A DNA stretch of 10,530 nucleotides, taken from contig JAQIWT010001511.1 in NCBI GenBank assembly GCA_034696485.1, positions 1 to 10,530 of the forward strand, read 5' to 3'. The position numbers and the translations under genes were made by a program. Below are positions 1 through 5,400 of this stretch, piece after piece (position 1 is the first letter of the stretch; the number at the start of each line of letters is the position of its first letter). This DNA is from Isohypsibius dastychi. Its lineage: Eukaryota > Tardigrada > Eutardigrada > Parachela > Isohypsibiidae. The notes under the pieces are model-generated. The model worked only from the letters and a program-made list of their open reading frames with translations, had not been told where the DNA came from and did not search any database.

Positions 1-1829
1 TATCGGCTTGAAACAGCGTAGAAACTTGTCACTTGATAACCGAAGCTTCCATAGTAAGCGTGCTCCATGATCGCCATCAGCTGGACGGCATTGTATCCTA
101 GAACAAGTCAATAAAATGTAGAAAAGTGGCATGGTATGTTAGAAGTTCGAGGTTTCCTTCACCAAAAAGGCCAGAAACCTACCTCGTGAAACCTACCTCA
201 GACCTCGTGAACAATCTGTAAAATCACCAAAAACTAATCCGCATTTCAGCAAGGTAGATTTTTCAAAAACCTAAACAACACTGTGTGCTTTCGCTAAAAT
301 TTTGGTATTCCACTTGAAAAGTCGTCTGTCGTTTACATGGTATTCGTATTCCGTAATCTTCAATGAGTAGTCTGCACCAGTGCTAAGTACTGTATTCCAT
401 ACAGTTCTTAGAAGAATAATTAATTTCGACCGCTGAATTCTCCGACAACAGTTTCCAGCATTATTTTCTGATTTGGTGAGGCCAGAAACGGTGTTTCATG
501 ATCATTTTTTCAACATACTCAGAGCAAGAACTTTCACTAGGCAAGACGTTCAAAAAAATTATTTGTTCAACCAAATACTTTCGCGATCTCCTGGCGGTTT
601 CTGTGTAGCGGGTCAGCTCAGTTCAGCGAACTCCTCGCTAAATCTCTTGGTCCAACGTAAGATATGTCAAGAGAATCCAGAAATTTTGGATATCATGCAG
701 CTTTTATTATCGCCGTACATTTCTCACCTTGCTTCTTAATCCGGGGAAGAACGAAGTCGGCGAAGTGAGTGTAGCTGGCCACTTTTCCTTCCCAAGAAGA
801 AATGCCGATATGAGCTTCGTAAATCCGCAAGCTGATCGCTCGTTTAGTTCGTGGATATTTGAAAGTATATTTCTGGAAAGAAAAAGCCCTATAACAGTCA
901 ACTAAGCTAACCAACTCAATAACAGTGAAAATATTTACTTCTTTCGGATTCCAGAAAATGCCATCGTATGTTTTGTTAGTTTCACTCGGCGGAGGGACGG
1001 CATAATGAATCCATGGACTAATACGTTCGACGAACGAGCCGCTTTTCGTTTTGATCAACAACTGAAATGCAAGACAAACAGTCGTGAACCGGAAGTCCTA
1101 ATCCCAACCAGCAGTTCAGAAACAAACACGTTACCGCACGCCGACCTACAACCATCTAATACAACCGCACACTTTCCGAAACAAAGATTTCAAACAATAT
1201 CAGATTCTTTAAAATTCAGAAAATATCTGCTCCAAAAAAACAATTTTCAGAAATGATGTGAGCTTACTTTGACGATTGAGCCATGCGGAACAGGGACGCT
1301 TCCATCGCCATTTGGGGGAATCGTCAGCTCCCACTTCCCAAACGTTTTCTTCTCAAACGGATGAGACAATCGGTTCCACTGGTTGAAATCCCCGGTCAAA
1401 AACATTCCCTCTGCTCCAGGAGCCCATTCTCGACAAAGCACACTTCCGTCGCTCCGGGCGACCATTCCATACGACTCGTATGCTCGAGTAAACTTTTCCA
1501 TTCCTCCTTCGTATTGATCGATATCGCGGAGGATGCCAGCAAAGCAGCCATACCTGGAACCCAACAAAAATATCAAATCTGACGAAGAACATTTTCAAAA
1601 CACGCTTTCGATGATTCTTCGATCGTCTGGATGAATTACAAGCATTCTTTCATACAGAATCAGATTTTCTACAAATCTTTGATGTTGGAAATGTTATTCA
1701 AACCTACCTTCGTCGAATTTCTGTTTCGTGAAGTCGAAGATATCCGTCATGATTCAGAAGCGTTTCGAGTTCCGGTACTTCAACCAAATCTTTGTTGTGA
1801 ACCGCAACGTTTTCATCGTATTCCGCCAT
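1..1829 (-). CDS. GBE1: Glycogen (1,4-alpha-glucan) branching enzyme, N-terminal part, 5 exons, 3' end outside window
   Basis: Coding exons on the minus strand are 1829-1708, 1553-1268, 1061-939, 872-728 and 97-1 (cut by the window edge), giving 257 residues plus two bases. All junctions are GT..AG and the phases agree. The enzyme makes alpha-1,6 branches in cytosolic glycogen. Residues about 1-75 match the helical N-terminal segment (VPELETLL, then [15 protein letters not shown]). Residues about 75-165 match the CBM48 carbohydrate-binding domain ([20 protein letters not shown]). Then come [23 protein letters not shown] and VLPRIK. The last exon has [20 protein letters not shown], the hallmark entry to the GH13 barrel. 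Catalytic residues lie beyond the window. The start is ATG at 1829 in a good context (A at -3, G at +4). Upstream sequence stays open in frame to 1934 but offers no ATG. The match to animal GBE1 is collinear, with no frameshift. A pseudogene is unlikely in the part seen. Confidence 0.94.
98..727 (-). other. GBE1 intron 4 (630 nt) with short direct repeats
   Basis: The donor is GTGAGA at 727 and the acceptor is TTCTAG at 100-98. I see no exon between them that the GBE1 family alignment requires: the flanking residues join as [13 protein letters not shown]. Near the acceptor end there are two overlapping direct repeats. GAAACCTACCTC occurs at 174-185 and 188-199, and ACCTCGTGAA at 181-190 and 202-211. 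An 88-codon open frame on the plus strand (473-739) resembles nothing I know and lacks an ATG start at its beginning. Confidence 0.8.
873..938 (-). other. GBE1 intron 3, 66 nt, frame-preserving and stop-free
   Basis: The donor is GTAAAT and the acceptor TTTCCAG. Removing it joins WNPKE to [11 protein letters not shown], which aligns without a gap to vertebrate GBE1 (WDPE..SYEFKHSRPKK). The intron is 22 codons long with no stop in the reading frame, so retention would add 22 mostly hydrophobic residues at the end of CBM48. Splicing is the supported reading. Confidence 0.85.
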
Positions 1830-2394
1830 TATTACCGGAAAATATAGGGAGGAGAATAAGGATGATGGATTGATCGCCCAGTTTGGATAAATGTGTTGAT
1901 GTCGATTTTCAAATCTGACGAAACACGAACTCAAAGGCTGATCAAGTGCCTGGATTCCCGTTCGATCAGCTGAGCGATTGAATCAAGGGGAATTCAAGGG
2001 GTACGGTGGATACCAATCAAAGTAATATAGTAAGCATCGCCAATGTGTAGCGTTGGTAGCGGCTACGTAAACTTCATTTTCTTGAGAACTGTTTCGAATT
2101 TCATCACAAGCAAAAAGACATCTTTTCGTGGGAAGATCTCCAGGACTACTATCTTCGAGGAATTGACACTCTCAGAATTGATCATTCCACTACTGACCTC
2201 TGACAACATATGCTAGCCGAGCGGATCTGCCCAATCTTTGGTTCGTTTGCAATTCCGAATATTCTCCGTTGGACTTCCTGAGTTTTTCCTTTTTCTTCCT
2301 GATTTCTTTCTCCGTGTCCGTTGATTCGTTCGTCGTGTTCCACTGTGGATGTGTTCTTCTTTCTGGGTTCGGCAAATAACCTGTGCATGCTGTG
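1830..2394. promoter_or_regulatory. Divergent intergenic region between GBE1 and PTB start codons
   Basis: The two genes point away from each other, so both promoters should lie in these 565 bp (the PTB one could also have alternatives in intron 1). Visible elements: a CCAAT box at 2231-2235; a C/T-rich run at about 2284-2319, probably in the PTB 5' UTR; a doubled TCAAGGGG at 1983-1990 and 1994-2001 (CCCCTTGA reading toward GBE1); a CAGCTG E-box at 1967-1972; and a 7-bp inverted repeat, GCTGATC at 1937-1943 with GATCAGC at 1964-1970. No TATA box is convincing. Transcription starts cannot be placed by eye. Confidence 0.55.
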
Positions 2395-2403
2395 ATGTCT
2401 AAG
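2395..2403 (+). other. Inferred 9-nt coding part of PTB exon 1 (MSK)
   Basis: ATG TCT AAG is followed directly by GTAACG, and the reading phase fits exon 2 at 3766, giving MSKRTLEETE. The result puts KR at residues 3-4 and KKAK at 43-46. This matches the spacing and order of the N-terminal KR..KKFK bipartite nuclear signal known in vertebrate PTBP1. No other upstream ATG with a donor in the right phase was as convincing. This exon is the least certain part of the gene. Confidence 0.6.
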
Positions 2404-5400
2404 GTAACGTGCCTATTTTGTTCGCTGAAGAACTGCTTTTTTGGGGAAACTGCAGCGTTCGATCTCGAGGATCAAGTTCTCGAAATTTTTTTTAGAAACT
2501 GATTTTGAATACATGATGAATGTATTTCGTGAAGTTTTTGTTCGGTAACTTCGCAGTTAGTATGTACCGTAGTCGCAGTTCGCAACAGAAGTCAAGAAGA
2601 AGGTTTTTGGAATTTCGTGATTTTTTTGGTTACAGGCTTGTTAATTCGTCTTACCGTAGCTACAGTTTAGGTCTGATTCGGAAATGTTCTGACTGTGGGT
2701 TCCGGTGCAGAGCTTCCGAGTGCGATTCACGTAGTTCTTAACCCAGAAACTTTGACTTGTGTTCGTTTGAAGTCAAATGTTTGCACAGTAAAAATATAGC
2801 TCCGAAAATTGGTGGATGCAGAAACTGAAATTGATGTGGTATTTTACATGGAAAAAATTACTGCGGTAGATTTAATTCTGTTCTGTTTTTGTTGTCTTCG
2901 AAAGGTTCAGGTTCGAACTTTGAAGCTTCTAAATCATATTCCTGAATTATAATTTAATATTATCATTATGATAATTTAGTTATCACCGGATTTATATTTG
3001 CTTCCCTTTTTCGACCTTGGTAATTTCGCCAGTGAAGTTCTGTTTGTTAATTATGAATCATGATTTTGAAAACCACACAAGAGCTGGTTTTGATCCGCTT
3101 TATCTTACTTCGATCGAAGACGGATCCAATTAACCGATAGAATATATCTCAGACACTAATTTATTTCCAGTCTGATTCCGATTGTTTTATTTGCCAACAG
3201 GGCTGGACATTTTATGACACTGCTTTGTTATAACGGAACGAACAGGCAGGCAGAAACGGGGGGCAGATTTGAGGAAATAAACTCGAGTTTCTCTGAAATG
3301 ATTAAATTGTTTGAACTTGTTGCTTCTCTTTCTTTCTTCTCTCTTTCCAATTCCATTCCATTCCACCCGGCTGATATTTCAAATTAACGCTTTTGCTTGG
3401 TCCACCCCTCCATCGTTGGGCTATCGCAAGGAAATCATGGCCAGCCAACCAACTTGAACTTGGACTGTGGCGCTGTTTGAATAAAACTGCCCATCATTTT
3501 CATTTCTCTCTCTTGATCGCGGAAATTTGCGCAGAAACACAAACCGGCTGGCAGCTCCAGTTTAGTTGACTCAGCTTTCTCATTTCATCTCTCATCGCAC
3601 CATTCGACTCACCTTCTCTTTTTCCTTCCTCGTCTCTCTCCTCTCCCTCTCAACAATCACCTCAAAATCTTTTCTTATCATAGAAAAAAATCCAGAATTT
3701 TCGGTCAGAGAGTAATATGCTTATTTTAATGAGCCGAATTTTTGAAACTGGAGTTTTTGTTGCAGAGAACTCTGGAGGAGACCGAATGTGAAAGGATGAA
3801 TGTTCTGAAGGATCTCACCGGCTCGCCGAATTCCATCGCCAGCAGCACTAACGGCAGCATGGCCAATTCCGAAAATGAATTGAAAAAGGTGGGTTTGTTC
3901 GCCAAGAGATTTCCATTTTTAAAAGCCCCCTGAAAATTGACGCGCATTGACCTGATTGTGATATGGCTGCTGTTGCGCAAATGGCGAATCGCACACTGCA
4001 TGCGCTGATTTGCATCACGCCAACAGTCATTTCGCAGCTCACCTTGAAACTGAATGGTGAAAAAATTTGGAACTGCACAGTTGATATTTTCCAGAACGGT
4101 TTCAACAACATTAAGATAGCTTAGTACGTATACTGTTGAAATCTTATGAAAAGTGGCGGAAATTCTGAATCGATTGATGTATATCAACTCACATGGATGG
4201 GATGGCGATTTGGAATATTCCCATCAGCTTGAAGATGTTATGCTGATCATTTATTTAGAGGCTAATAAGTTAATGCTTGAAAATTTTGTTTTGTGAAAAT
4301 ACATCTGGTCTATTTACTGTTATTTTCTGTGCAAATGTTGAAGTTTTTAGGTGAGAGAAGTTTTTCCGTGTAGCAACAAATTCTTCTATCGACCATCGGT
4401 TAAATTCTTTTATCGGTTCTCGCTTTTGCTATTTTCTAACCATAATCATTTCCATTAATTTTTGGTTTTTTCCAGGCGAAATTGGATGATTCCATGTTGA
4501 ATATGCGTGGAACGAACGGCAACAATTCCGGAAATGCCGAGCCTGTAAACGGGCTGCATTCCTCAAACGGACATTCTGTCTCTGCAATCTCCTCCTCTCC
4601 ATCTGTCTATGCGCCCTTGAATGGCAATGGACAGTATGCGAACAATTTTTCCGGGTCGACCAATGGCACATCTTATACCTCTTCTTCTTCCTCATCCAAC
4701 AATCAGGGACCATATTCTCGGGTTGTCCATTTGCGTGGCACACCGGCGGACTTGAACGAAAATGAACTGATTGCTTTTGGCCTCATTTTCGGCAAGATCC
4801 ACAATCTCCTTATTCTGAAAGGCAAAAATCAGGTAATATTCGTGGTGAAGTGGTAATTTTAATGCATTTCGTCTGAAATTATTTTTTGATGTGGAAAATA
4901 AAGTAGTACTGTACAGATAATTTCTGGAAAAAGTCTGTACGAGTTGTTTGGTTCAGAATCTTGATTTTTGAAAACGGAAAGTCATTCAAACCAGGTTATT
5001 TCATTCTCGTATTTTTGTTGCAGGCATTTTTGGAGTTCGCTGATGATTCCTCCGCGATGCAGATGGTCAGTTTCTACGCTACCCACCCTTGCCTCATGAA
5101 AAACAAGCAGTGTTATGTCCAATATTCCACGCACAAGGAACTTCGGACCGACCAGTCAAATTCCAACAGCGTAAGCAATCCGGTTCAGGCGATCGAAAAA
5201 AATCTGAAAATAAGTTGATTTTGGCGGTATTTTCATTAATAATGCTCAGTTCCGAGTCATGGCTTGCCAAAAGCTTTTCTTGGATCAATTGAATGTAAAT
5301 TTGCTTATTCTTAATTTTGCAGAGTATTCGTGCTCAGTCCGCTATCAAAGCCTCTTTGCCGGTCATGATGTCCGGAAGTGTTCTCGGATCACCGATTGGC

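Larger units (their letters stand above)
2404..3765 (+). other. PTB intron 1 (1362 nt), regulatory-looking
   Basis: This is the longest intron in the window. It is AT-rich in the middle. A palindromic GATA-site group lies at 2959-2984. Strong C/T-rich tracts lie at 3322-3348, 3503-3513 and 3612-3651. Three ATTCC units are at 3350-3364. A short open frame at 2520-2741 (73 codons) has no recognisable domain. Alternative first exons could lie here but cannot be proved by reading. Confidence 0.6.

Noticed and set aside
473-739. 88-codon plus-strand open frame inside GBE1 intron 4
   Set aside because: It overlaps the real GBE1 exon 4 border antisense, has no known domain, no ATG at its beginning and no splice logic.
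2520-2741. 73-codon plus-strand open frame in PTB intron 1 (Ser/Arg-rich end)
   Set aside because: The RSRSS-like stretch looks like an RS segment, but it has no partner exon, and its frame and border do not join exon 2 in a supported way.
3276-3281. AATAAA in PTB intron 1 as a premature poly(A) site
   Set aside because: AT-rich introns contain such hexamers by chance (another is in intron 3 near 4897). I saw no further support.
3350-3364. Three ATTCC units as a satellite repeat
   Set aside because: Only three copies and no longer array; a minor microsatellite at most.
3726-4187. 153-codon minus-strand open frame over PTB exon 2 and intron 2
   Set aside because: Its translation has no recognisable domain and it is antisense to a coding exon. 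Length alone is not enough.
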